Below, piece by piece: positions 11,001 to 20,843 of a DNA stretch of 64,000 nucleotides. Below the pieces are notes generated by a model. That model was not told the origin of the DNA. It saw nothing but the letters and a program-made list of their open reading frames with translations, and made no database searches. Source of the stretch: Haliclona indistincta (taxonomy: Eukaryota > Porifera > Demospongiae > Haplosclerida > Chalinidae); NCBI GenBank assembly GCA_964017065.1, contig OZ024791.1, positions 408,501-472,500 on the forward strand, read 5' to 3'. Position 1 is the first letter of the stretch, and every line of letters begins with the position of its first letter. Made by a program: the position numbers and the translations under genes.

Positions 11001-14000
11001 AGCAGTTTCTTTATAACAGCTAAGGTGCATGATCCTTGGCTACAAACGTGGCAGAGTTCGTTTGTAAGTTTTGGATCAAAATGTCGTTAATAAGGTGACA
11101 ATTCCAAGACTCTTTTAGTTTACGTTTTATTCAGAGCCAGCTACCCAGCCATCCAAGCTAGTAGTCTATGGCCCTCCGGAGGATGCTAACCAATCGGTAA
11201 ATGATAGGCTTTGATCTGTAGTTACACTGATACAGCGCGTCCGAAAGTGGCACGCAATTATTGCAGTTTACTGCCCCTCCAGTTTGCCCGCTGTTGCTAA
11301 GTTGTGTAGTGCCTGGCATTGAATATAGCAATCAAAGAAAAGAACAGTGTTTAGCATCTTCATTGCTGGCCTTCACAGCATCTTCACAGCCTTGCGTGTT
11401 CGTATTTAGCACAGCACATAAAAACATTTTGTAGGCAACTGTTATCCGCCACCTTAATGTATTTTCAACATGTAGTTGCTTTAAAAATTAGGTTTTTGTA
11501 TAGGTTAACCCATGGCTACCGAAACAGTACACGATACAACCAAGGGTGGTTAATTTTACCGCCTGAGGGCACAAAGCCCACGAAGGTAGTAAAATTAACC
11601 CCTAAGGTTATATCACGAACTGCCGAGGTGTCATTGGTTAACCACTTTGTAGCCCTGGAAGCTCGAGAATGCTGCTCTTATGGCTACTAAGCGAAGTACT
11701 CAAGGTAGTAGAGCCTCCATAGAAGTCACCAGAGGCGAATGACAGCTAGTGCGTTGCTGAAAGACGGCAGTGTAATCTTGCGTGCGTTTTTCGACGACAC
11801 CATCTTGTTGCTACGGTGTTGCTATGTGACGTCACTTCCTGGAAAATACTCATATTGCTCATGGTATACCAGATGAGCGGTGCCTTTGATCTTACGGTCG
11901 CCTGGGTTGCAATGACTACTTATTCATGTTTAGACTCAAAGTGAGTAGAGTGATCTTTTTCATTCCAGGATTGTGTAGTTGAAGTTGATACTAACTATGA
12001 ATTAATGACTCACAATAAAAGATTGGAATATTGGGATGCAGGCATTAAAGGAAAGGTTAGTGGTTATATTGGGTTGATAAGTTCTAAAAGGAATGCAATA
12101 TGGACATATCAGAAATCAATGTATAGATGTCTCAAGTGCTTAGTGCAAGGTGAAACTGTATTGCCCAAGAGCTTCAACTTTATATGCTTTCAACTAAGCT
12201 TCTCAAAACTACATATCTCTGAAATCGGCCCTCAAATGTTGCCAGAAACCAGAGGTATCTATTTCCAAATCTTTTAGGAGAGCTCATCCTTTGAATTAGA
12301 AAGCTAATGATGATGCTCTAGCATGTTGGTGCACAGCAATAAAACCTCGAGAAAGCTTAACTATAATCTTTTCTAATGTAAACTGAAAGATCAAGTCCAT
12401 GAGCATGAGTCATGTTATAGTTTGAGGTCAATAACCTCAAATAAGATTATTATTGTTGTATTGTTTATAGGTGGAGATCAAGGCTGAATGTCCGAAAAGT
12501 TGTTTGTCACTTTACGTTGACCACTTTCCTTCTCTTAATGGTATGTGTACATTTACGTGTGTACAGTGTAATACTTGTGATTTTATTGCACTTCGGTATT
12601 TATGGCGGCTAAAATGCATTCAAATGCTAGTTGTACACAACTTGAGAGGATTTGTAACAGTATTACTAAGATTGCTGGAAGTAGTAAACATTGTCAGTAT
12701 AGCACCTTAAGGTGATGATTACCATCATTGTCGTTCCATTATTATTCTGCCACACACCTCTATGGATGTAGACGTGGGTGCTATGCTAGAAAATAGCGGT
12801 GTTCAATTCTTCTTTTCACACAAATCGTGCGAATGGACATTTACGTGCACGTAAATGTCCATGTACTGTTCCGTTTTTGTATTATACGTACAAAAATGGG
12901 CAGGTTAGAGGTGGAAAAATTCTGTAGTTGACAAAGATGTGTTACAGTTCACTTCTTGCAAGCCGCATCCTGACATCAACATCAGCTCATAGCTATATCC
13001 TTGGACACGGTAAGACAACTGAGACATGGGCCAAAGTGGTATCGTAGTTATAATTATGCTAAAACTGTGCTTTCTCTTCAATGTGCGTCGCTCTCGAATG
13101 TAAGAGCCGACATTTATTGCTATTATGCTTGCCACAAAGTTTTATAACTAAAATGTTTGTGTACACGTCGGTCATGTAAAAGCAAAATCAATCTACCAAG
13201 TAATGGATATAATTTCTCTCCATTATGCTTGCTTGTCGTTGCTATAGTACAGACGATGATTTAAAAATGACGGCCGTCTTTTAGTCGCACTTAATAAAAA
13301 GACAAAACGGGAAGTTTATTTTGAGGCCTACATGTGGCCTAAAATGAGATTCATCATTCAACCGATCGTTTGTGGAGATTGCCCCGATTACGTATAGGTT
13401 AACCTGTCACTGGTAATTAGGTCTGGTGGGAAATGTGATCCAGCGGACCAAATTCCCTAGGTAATCCGGTCCGGCAGACTGGGTACTCCATTGCTGTTTT
13501 ATAGAAACTGCGGTCCGACCACGAGGAAGTTAGTCCGGGTAGCTATGTTAGTTATCCGAGGCTCTAATTCAGATGTTAGTAAAGGCAACCGATCAGATTC
13601 ATTCAGAGCACATGGAGAGACCAGCAAGGTGATCTATTGTCACACGCAAACCACATCTGCTGTTCAATCTGGTAACTGACAAGTATGGGTGATTCAGACG
13701 ATCTAGACAGCGATGCTGATCTTGTAGACTTAGTCTACTCGTACTTGCTCTTTTGTTGTTCTAGTTGTAGTGTGTAAAGATATTTGTAAATAAAGTTGAT
13801 TGAGTTATAAATCACAAAATCAACCATATACTACTAATAGGTCTACTGCTCGTGGTCAAGGGGGTACGACAAGCTAATTTAATATGACGTATTGCTGACA
13901 TACGACACGCCCACTACAAAGGAATGTAGGAATGGAATGTATGCAGGATAGTTTAAACAGTTTGCCATCGCGCTATAGTACATGATATCGAGCTCAAGTG

Positions 14001-17000
14001 TGCATTGTTTACACTCCAGGTCAAGGCAAGTAATATTCCAGAACAATCTACTGAAAATAGTTGAAACAAGTTATCTGCTGTTACAGTGATTGGACAACAT
14101 TTGTGCGTATTGCAGCCAGAGTTTGTGCACCACAGCCGAAATTTCTTTACTTTATTAACCGAATGATGCTCTAGAATGATAGCAATGCTGTTTTGATCAC
14201 GTTGGTGCTTTCTTGGGGAATAATTTTGCCAACCAATTCTTTATCTTCAGCTCTCTGTACTGCAAAAAACTAAAAGAGGTACGAGTGGGGTACGGCAGCT
14301 TAAACGAAAGGTCTTGGGCAGTAGAATCTATTTAGCAACATACTTACCGGTCAAATTGTCCTCTAAAGGCGTAGCAGACCAGGAAAGACGCAATGTATTC
14401 TGGTTTACTAACTCATTGCCTACATGAAGCTACGTCAGCATTACGTCAGAATAAATTAGCTTGTCGTACCCCCCTGGCTCGAGGTTTACATCTGCAATGG
14501 CCGCCTAGCTGACTTCCAGCCTCGAAACGTCAATAGCCAGGCACAACAAGCACAAAAACCGCCGTTTACCTTGAATGTGCAGCACTGGTCTACCAGCAAC
14601 GTGGCTTATAAGAGTACATAAACCCGGATCAACGTTGGATCGAATTCTTGGTCTGCCCAGACCAAACTTCTTGGTGAAAATTGGTCCACCTGGACTAAAT
14701 TGACCCGGACTCCTTTTCCAGTGACAAACCCTTTAACCCCTATTGTCACCTGTAGGCGTCATATAATTAACTCCACCTATTTTAGTCGTCATAAATGGTG
14801 TGAAAGGTGCTTAAACTAAGTCTATTAATAAAGACAACTTTACCATTTAAAAATCCACTGTTTTTCGTCACACCCTTCCCACTAACATCTACAACATGGA
14901 GGAATTTTAAAGAGGGATGTCCTCCTGTTAACCTGGGGTTTGGAGGGGTAGAGCCCCTTGCTGCTTTCAGCATTGTTAGGGCTTTAAGGTGCCCGGAAAT
15001 ACATACTTTGGCATAGAATATGGTCTAAACTGTGCTGTTTTGCTCACCTAGACACCACCAGGTTTTTGTATCAGTCAATGATGACCCAAATTAGCTGGAA
15101 AATGACAAGGTCGTAGCACTTAAGTGGCTTCAGTTTCGAAGAGGGAGAGGCCAACTCGAAGTTTAGTACATGGTCGTAAATTTTGAAATGCCAGGAGAAA
15201 ATAGTGCTAGTTTGAAACAGCTAGCGTACTGCATGTTGTAGAAAAATGCAAAACAAACTACCAGTTTAAAGCAAGTCAAATTTCTAACAAAATATTTCAG
15301 TGACTAAAGGGTTAACCCATGGCATGCGAGATATAATCGCCTGAGGGCACAAAGCACACGAGGGCGGTAAAATTATCTTAAGCTTGGTTATATCGCGTAT
15401 TGCTGAGATGCCATGGATTAACCATTTTGTAGCCCAGGAAGCTTGAGAATACTGCTCTCATGGTTATTAATACTAAACAAAGCGCTCAAGGTAGTAGAGC
15501 CTCCATAGAAGTCACCAGAAGCGAATGACAGAAGCGAGCGATGCATGGTTTTTTTTGATGATGCCATCTTGTTGCGGGATAGCCTCGGTTCGCCTACTCC
15601 CGTTTCGCCTGGTCATGTGCGCAAGCCACCTTTGGCACCTTATGTTATCTACGTGCGCGCGCGTACAGAATAACTATAAAGGCTTGTGTGTAGCACTGAC
15701 CAAACAGCTGGTTCCGGTGGCTCAGCGGTTTAGTATGGTGGTTTGTAATACTGATGTTCTGGGTTCGAGTTTTGCTGTGTACATATTTTTTTATCCAGAA
15801 AAAGATTTTTAGCTAGTTGGGGACACTCTCGACGATGAAGGCCCTGTTTAGGACAACCCTCTCAACAATCTTTAGCTAGGGCCGAAGGCCCTATTTAGGA
15901 CGACCTTCCAGACAATCTTTAGCTAGGGCCGAAGGGACGACCCTCCCACGAACCTTAGGCTTACCAAGGGCTGAAGGCTCAGTTTAGGACGACCCTCCCG
16001 ACTTTGCGCAGTTAGGAGAAGATTTTAGGGTTTTGGGTTTAGTGTTTTGTTTTAACCCCTTAGGCCCTTAGTAGGCAAAATGGGAGTAGGCAACCAGGTA
16101 CCAAATCCTTGTTGCTATGGTATTGCTATCTGATGTCACTTCCTGAAAATACTCATATTGCCCATAGTATGAGATATAGCCACTGAGCAGCGCCTTTGAT
16201 CTTACACTCACCTGGGCTACAAATTGCGCTATTGAGCGTTCATTATGAACTCTTGACAACACCTTCCAGAAAAAAATTTCTGTAGATTAGAAATTTTCGG
16301 TGTTAAACATCACTCCTAGCAGCAAAAATTTCAGTATCAACGTAGAATTTTGCAATATAAATTTTTCACATTTTAATGTATTTTTTTAGTTTCTTGGGTA
16401 AAATTTCTGTTAAAAGACTATCACATAATTTTCGTGATAATTTTTATCCGTGAAATTTTCTATGTCTACAGTCTAACACTATTAATTAATAACGAAATGT
16501 ATATAACAGATGAAATAGACAAAAAAAATTCCTGATCGATGTGTGTTTTATACACATTCCTGAAGTCATGATATGTACCGCCTTCAAGGGTCCAAAGGCA
16601 TGTCCGCACTTGAGCGCGAACCGGGGTTGAACTCAGATAAATCACGTCCGCACTTGACCTAGTTTTGACGAATCCTAACCCGGTTGAACCAGGTTAGGCC
16701 AACCAACATGCGTATGTGGGTTGAACTGAGTTGAAACTGGGTTCATTTTGGCGCCACCACATGTACGCACACTGGAGACGTTCTTCGAGCATTCTAGCAT
16801 CTAGAGAGAGATGCATACAGCCAAGAAGCGCTCATGCTATCGATATAAACAGAGTGCTAGCATGAACCTGAATCACATCAATCCTGGTCCGCTTGCTAGC
16901 CGAGTTCACTTGGTTTAATCCAACCCAAATTCAGCCCGGGTTCCAAGTGCAGACACGCCTCAAGTTTCGTTGCAATGAGTTGAATTTCCATATACAAGAA

Positions 17001-19821
17001 GGTTTTTCTATATTGTCTAGTATACTATAGCTCATTGTCACTTTCTCTATGTATCTTTCCTGTAGATGAGAGTGTCATGTATGAATTTGCTAAGTTGTGG
17101 GACATAAGGCAAACGTTAAAATCTCCAAATGACAGTGAGTATGGTTACACGATCGACTTTGATGAAACTCGTCGCTCGGCTCTCCATATCAATCTTACTG
17201 AACTGAGCAGTATTTCAGAAAATGAAGAATTCTGGCAAAATGGAGTACTTCGGGATTTCTATTTTCTAGACGTACTACACAATCGTCTTAAATCCCTTCC
17301 CAATGCATTCAATGGTGTTGGTGACACTATTTCTATTGCTGGACTGGCATTTAACTGCTTTGAGACAATTCCCAAGCAGATTATGCTTTGTCGTCAAATG
17401 AATACACTGAATTTGTGCTCAAATGAAATCAGCATGGTGAGCAGGGAAATAGGTAGACTTGATCGACTGACAACACTGGTTTTTAGCAACAACCAGATTC
17501 AATATCTACCTGATATTTTTAATAGCTTTCCTTTCTTGAAAATTCTCTTCATTGATGGAAATTTTCTTACTGTATTGCCGCCTTCTTTGAAATATCTTGA
17601 TTCCATCAAGCGTATCAACCTTCGTTCGAACTTTTTGAAGACTTTTCCTGAATGCTTGTACCATCTCGAAACTCTTAAATTTCTTGACCTCGATGAAAAC
17701 AGAATCCAAGTAATTCCTCAAACTGCCTTGCCTTTGGTTAAAAAACTGAGCGAGCTATCTTTAAGAGGCAATCCACTGCAAAATAGGAAGTTGTGCACTG
17801 ATTCTATATTTGAAATAGTATTTCAACTTGAGCAGCAATTTGGTCCGTTGTGTAAGTGCCACAAAAGTTTTAGAGTGCTAGTAACTGGCAATTGTGGATC
17901 AGGAAAGACAAGCTTAGTGCGAGCTTGTTGCCAACAAAAGTATGTGACAGCAATTGAAGGAGAGCGTCATGACCATACCATTGGCATCAATCGATATCGT
18001 TGGTGTTCTACACCTAGTTATTTGAGGGGACCAGCTGATATTGTTTTCTGGGACTTTGCAGGTGAGAAGACTTACTCGATGATGCATCAGATGTTTCAGT
18101 CTGATGGAACACTCACATGGCTAGTAGTTAATCTGAATCAATATGATTTTACCTCTAGCATAAAGCCTTGGCTAGAAGTTGCTTTGTCCCAGAACAAAGA
18201 GCCTCATGTATGGATTATTTGCACACATAGTGATCTAAAATCTGAAGCAAAAGTAAAAGAATTGAGAGTTAAGATCACTGAGCACATAGAGGAGGAATGC
18301 GATAGGCTAAAAGGTAGTTGTGCCGAGGATGATCAAGTGTTTCGTGAGAGTGTTACCTTTCTATCAACTCATTTGAAAGTGATTTGTGTGACCAATACCT
18401 TTTCTATGATGGGTCACAAAGATCTTAAAATGGAAATGGAAGAGTTTGTCGATTCGTATAGTTTTAACAGTGAAGTCTTAAACAGCGATTGGCCTGCGAA
18501 AGAGCTGCTTCTCAAAGAGAAAGCCATGTACATGATCAACCAAGGAAAACCTCCTATAGTGCGTATTGAAGATATTGTGCTCAGTGATCGTGATAGGCTT
18601 TTGTCATACCTGCATCAATCTGGAGATGTTCTCCTCTTTAGCAGTGATGTATCTAGACCTATGGACATGGTTGTACTAGATCCAATGTGGCTGATATCGG
18701 TTTGTCGAGAAGTCTTTCACCATGACCTCTTAAATAGGCTATCTAATGACAAAGTCTACTTGCTGCATCAAGCACGAGTATGTGGCAAGGCTGTTACTAC
18801 TGATGATATTGACAGGTTCGCTAGTGATTTAAAACATAAAGGCATGCTTTCTAGTCAACTGCTAAGTGTTCTTTGGCATCGATATGGTGTTACTGATGAA
18901 TATTTTACTACACTGATGTCCTTTTTTGAACAATTTAAGCTAGCATATAGCTATTGTTCTCAGCAAGAGTATCTTTTCCCATGGCTTTTAGAAGATTCTC
19001 CCTCAGAGCAACTTTGTACTAAATGTTGTCCATCTGATGCTAATGTTGTTATTGCTCGTTACAGTTTCTGTGTCTCTCCACCTGGTATCTTTGAACAATT
19101 CATGATACAAATCCATCGATTTAACATGCTATGCATTGACAACATTAAAAGACACCACTTTGATGCTGTTTGTAGTGACAATGATCATAAGATCCATGGT
19201 CATTGTATCCTAGAGCCTACAGGATTAGTAATTAAGCTTTGCTGTAGTTCATCTGATTCTTCCTATACTAGTATCTTCAATACTATGCATAAGCTTTTAC
19301 AGAATTTGGATGACTTTCTCATTAGTTTTCCTTGTTGTGGGGTGTCCAAGTATCTACTATGTCCCAGTTGCACAAAAAGTGGGAAAAAATTTCTTTTTGA
19401 TCTGAAAACCATTCGTTATGGTCGTGATTGTTGTCGTACATGCCACTGGAAGGTTCCTGATCGAGTAAGGGATAAAATCTTCAAATTTATTGACGAACAC
19501 GATATTGCTATGGACGAAATCTGCCTAGCCAATCTCTCTGACATGATTTCAGAAAACTGGAAATCTTTTGGGAAAAGTGGTTTGCTGATTGCAACTAGCA
19601 AGTTGAATTCTATTGAAGAGGAAAATGCTGGAGGCTCCCGGGAATGTGCTTATCAGATGTTATATGACTGGAGTGGTATTAAAAAAGAGGTAAAAAAGTC
19701 CAGCAGGGAAAGATTTTCTGCTTTTTACTCTGCTCTTAAAAGATTTTCACCAGATAATCTTGACCATATGCAAGCACAGCTGTTGAGCAACTTAGAAAAA
19801 CAACTTAAACATGACAACTAA
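2356..19821 (+). CDS. Mib/HERC2-like + ZZ + LRR + Roc-COR + Death protein (ROCO family)
   Basis: Eight exons join in phase to 1216 codons plus stop: 2356-2650, 5517-5718, 7503-7600, 8424-8488, 11119-11196, 11969-12055, 12471-12540, 17066-19821. Residues ~45-95 look Mib/HERC2-like (TVTVTWDCGAVLEY). Residues ~99-160 form a ZZ zinc finger (CDEC, RCAHTDC, DLCYKDYC, H-x4-H). LRRs follow at ~350-550. A Roc GTPase has P-loop GNCGSGKTS (573-581), WDFAGE (627-632) and THSD (685-688) in place of NKxD, as in Roc domains. A COR domain comes next, then a CPSC...CRTC zinc-ribbon-like patch, then a Death domain (~1111-1195; LSDMISENWKSFG, ECAYQMLYDW). There is no kinase, unlike LRRK. The LRR-Roc-COR core resembles MFHAS1, and Roc-COR-Death recalls DAPK1. 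The likely role is GTP-regulated signalling to Death adaptors, possibly with ubiquitin-linked or ligand sensing at the N-terminus (inference). Joining the small exons to the large 3' exon is the least certain step; the last junction has G-at phase continuity and a canonical acceptor. Confidence 0.8.
2826..4104. mobile_element. MITE-like element with nested inverted repeats (intron 1)
   Basis: The ends are TAGGGCGGTTGCA and its complement TGCAACCGCCCTA. Similarity continues inward through TGACGTCA and TTACTTCCGG. Inside, ~2868-2956 pairs imperfectly with ~3633-3722. A separate pair (~3735-3800 against ~3972-4042) forms a further foldback, each arm containing TTGAGCGTGCACTGGACGCG or its complement. 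No transposase is seen. TA at both ends fits a TA target duplication. Confidence 0.75.
4903..5006. repeat. (TG)n microsatellite
   Basis: About 50 TG units, interrupted once near the start, lying immediately before a tRNA-derived SINE. Confidence 0.95.
5007..5220 (+). repeat. tRNA-derived SINE (intron 1)
   Basis: The head at 5010-5075 has tRNA-like A- and B-boxes (TGGTTCAACTGGTAGAGT; GGTTCGAATCC) and an anticodon-stem pairing TTGGG/CCCAG around loop CTTATAA (Ile-TAT-like). The acceptor stem does not pair and an A-rich run follows, so it is not a functional tRNA. An unrelated body follows (about 5095-5220, with ACGGGTACCTGGT). Confidence 0.65.
5745..6103. mobile_element. GC-rich MITE with ~40-bp terminal inverted repeats (intron 2)
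   Basis: Both ends begin TACAGTACCGTTCACGAGTA, with similarity continuing to ACCCGCGGG. The 359-bp body is clearly more GC-rich than the AT-rich surroundings. It starts 26 bp after the splice donor of exon 2. No coding capacity is seen. Confidence 0.8.
7960..8090 (+). repeat. Dispersed repeat family R1, partial copy (intron 3)
   Basis: It shares with 11690-11810 and 15480-15575 the order GCTCAAGGTAGTAGAG, then GAAGTC(G/A)CCAGAG, then GATGGCAGT or GACGGCAGT with GTGTAATCTT-like text and a GATGCCATCTT-like block. Only the middle part of the family is present. Confidence 0.55.
8527..9478. mobile_element. Nested MITE pair (intron 4)
   Basis: The outer element begins TACCTTAAAACCAGTATT and ends with the complement AATACTGGTTTTAAGGTA; both sides continue through AGCGACCAC. 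Inside it, 8655-9341 is a second element with ~32-bp inverted ends (GAGAGGTTAAGATCCACG). That inner element is flanked on both sides by TATTA (8650-8654 and 9342-9346). Neither encodes a transposase. Both are therefore non-autonomous, and the inner one is younger. Confidence 0.85.
9785..10315 (+). repeat. Dispersed repeat ending in the hairpin motif (intron 4)
   Basis: It begins CAGTGGACGGAGCCACGAGG and ends with hairpin motif copy 2 (10285-10312). The same two ends, inverted and closer together, occur at ~20431-20675. This supports one repeat family with internal deletions. Confidence 0.5.
11500..11905 (+). repeat. Dispersed repeat family R1, longest uninterrupted copy (intron 5)
   Basis: It runs from GTTAACCCATGGC through CGCCTGAGGGCACAAAGC, CACTTTGTAGCC, CTCAAGGTAGTAGAGCCTCC and GAAGTCACCAGAGGCGAATG, ending near GATCTTACGGTCGCCTGGGT. 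A second copy (15305-16230) has the same blocks in the same order but is split by an insertion. Confidence 0.65.
12833..12862. repeat. Perfect 30-bp palindrome (intron 7)
   Basis: ATGGACATTTACGTG is followed directly by its exact complement CACGTAAATGTCCAT, with no spacer. Confidence 0.9.
13860..14476. mobile_element. MITE with ~45-bp inverted repeats (intron 7)
   Basis: The left end reads GGGGTACGACAAGCTAATTT and the right end carries its complement (AAATTAGCTTGTCGTACCCC, allowing small changes). Similarity extends through TGACGTA and GCTGAC. No ORF of note. Confidence 0.75.
15305..16230 (+). repeat. R1 repeat copy split by a later insertion (intron 7)
   Basis: The left part (15305-15575) and right part (16108-16230) match consecutive segments of the R1 copy at 11500-11905. 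They are separated by the element at 15576-16107. Confidence 0.65.
15576..16107. mobile_element. Insertion flanked by 8-bp direct repeats, carrying a tRNA-like segment
   Basis: CTTGTTGC occurs on both sides (15568-15575 and 16108-16115), and the uninterrupted R1 copy at 11500 has it once. The ends are imperfectly inverted (GCCTACTCCCGTTTCGCCT against GCCTACTCCCATTTTGCCT). An 8-bp duplication with short inverted ends suggests a hAT-type MITE. Inside, ~15712-15785 is tRNA-like, with GTGGCTCAGCGGTTTAGT and GGGTTCGAGT matching A- and B-boxes, suggesting an embedded SINE. Confidence 0.65.
16590..16960. mobile_element. MITE with ~40-bp inverted repeats just upstream of the large ROCO exon
   Basis: The left GGCATGTCCGCACTTG and the reverse complement of the right end (GGCGTGTCTGCACTTG) match, and both continue into ACCGGGGTTGAA/ACCCGGGCTGAA. 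It lies about 100 bp before the acceptor of exon 8. Confidence 0.7.
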
Positions 19822-20843
19822 CTCCAGTTAACCTTTGCCTTCTCATACCACTTGGATAACAGCTAACTATAACTGCAATCTTTTCATCATACTTTTGCGT
19901 AGTAAAATTGCACACAAAAGCCTTACTAGTAACTACTTTTCTAGCCACTCTATAAATTTCAAGGTTTATTCTTATCTAAACTCGAAAGTTCTATACACAA
20001 GCTAGTATCAAGAAGTAGCTCGAGTATTTAATTAATATTTCTTTGAACAGCTGAACTTGTTTCTTATCTCCTAGAAGATTCTTATTGGTGTCCTATTGTT
20101 GCTTAGTGTGTCTTAGATATTTGAACAATTCATGATTTGTTCAACATTCTGTGTAATACTTGTCAAGTGCATAAAATTATTTCTCTGCAATCACATGTTT
20201 CATTTCAAACGTGTCAGTTTACAACCATTATTAATTTATTCCTTATTTATAGTTGGCTGTAACTATTATTATTTGTTATATTTACAATATTATAGAGCAC
20301 TGTAGACAGAACAATTATTGCTGAGCGAAGCGAGGCCACTAATCGTGGCAGTACGCGGGGTATGTATGGAGTGTCCAATGGCTCCAGTTGAGACGGCACA
20401 TTAGCAGTAGTAGCAAGTGCTCTGCAAATGAAGCACCAAGGGTGCAGATGCCTCGGTGGAATGCTATCATTTCACATACACAGTAAACTGCAGAACTATT
20501 ATACCTTTCTGTACAGCAATCACAATGAGTTAAGCAATTTGAAGCCAATCCAATCAGCATGGCACAGCACACAAGTGGTTTCACGACAGAGGCGTGATGG
20601 AATGTTCTTGTTCCCAATCCCAGTTACGTAGTCTCTTAAATCTATGTATGCCTTGTGGCTCCACTCATATGTCACTACCACAATACCGACATATGTTGAG
20701 CTTTTTTGTTGTTTTTTTACACCACTAGTACATACAGATTATATTTTGAAAATAACTTGTTAAAATTATGAATGGACATATAAATTAAGTTATGCGTGAA
20801 TGTACATAATCACTATTGCTACACTAGAATTAAGTTTTTTAGT
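19822..20843. other. Intergenic region between convergent ROCO and NACHT-LRR genes
   Basis: AT-rich, with no gene seen. It holds an inverted copy of the dispersed repeat with the hairpin motif (20431-20675). The 3' ends of the two flanking genes face each other here. Confidence 0.6.
20431..20675 (-). repeat. Dispersed hairpin-motif repeat, inverted shortened copy
   Basis: On the minus strand it begins near GTATGCCTTGTGGCTCCAC (like the start of the copy at 9785) and ends with the hairpin motif (20458-20431: CACCGAGGCATCTGCACC, then CTTGGTGCTT). The interior is mostly deleted relative to the 9785 copy. Confidence 0.5.

Noticed and set aside
11135..11196. Acceptor TTCAG at 11134 for ROCO exon 5
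   Set aside because: It would break phase with exon 4. The acceptor TTTTAG at 11118 keeps the same downstream frame in phase 0.
15712..15785. Functional tRNA-Thr
   Set aside because: Box-like motifs only. The stems do not close and it lies within a mobile element.
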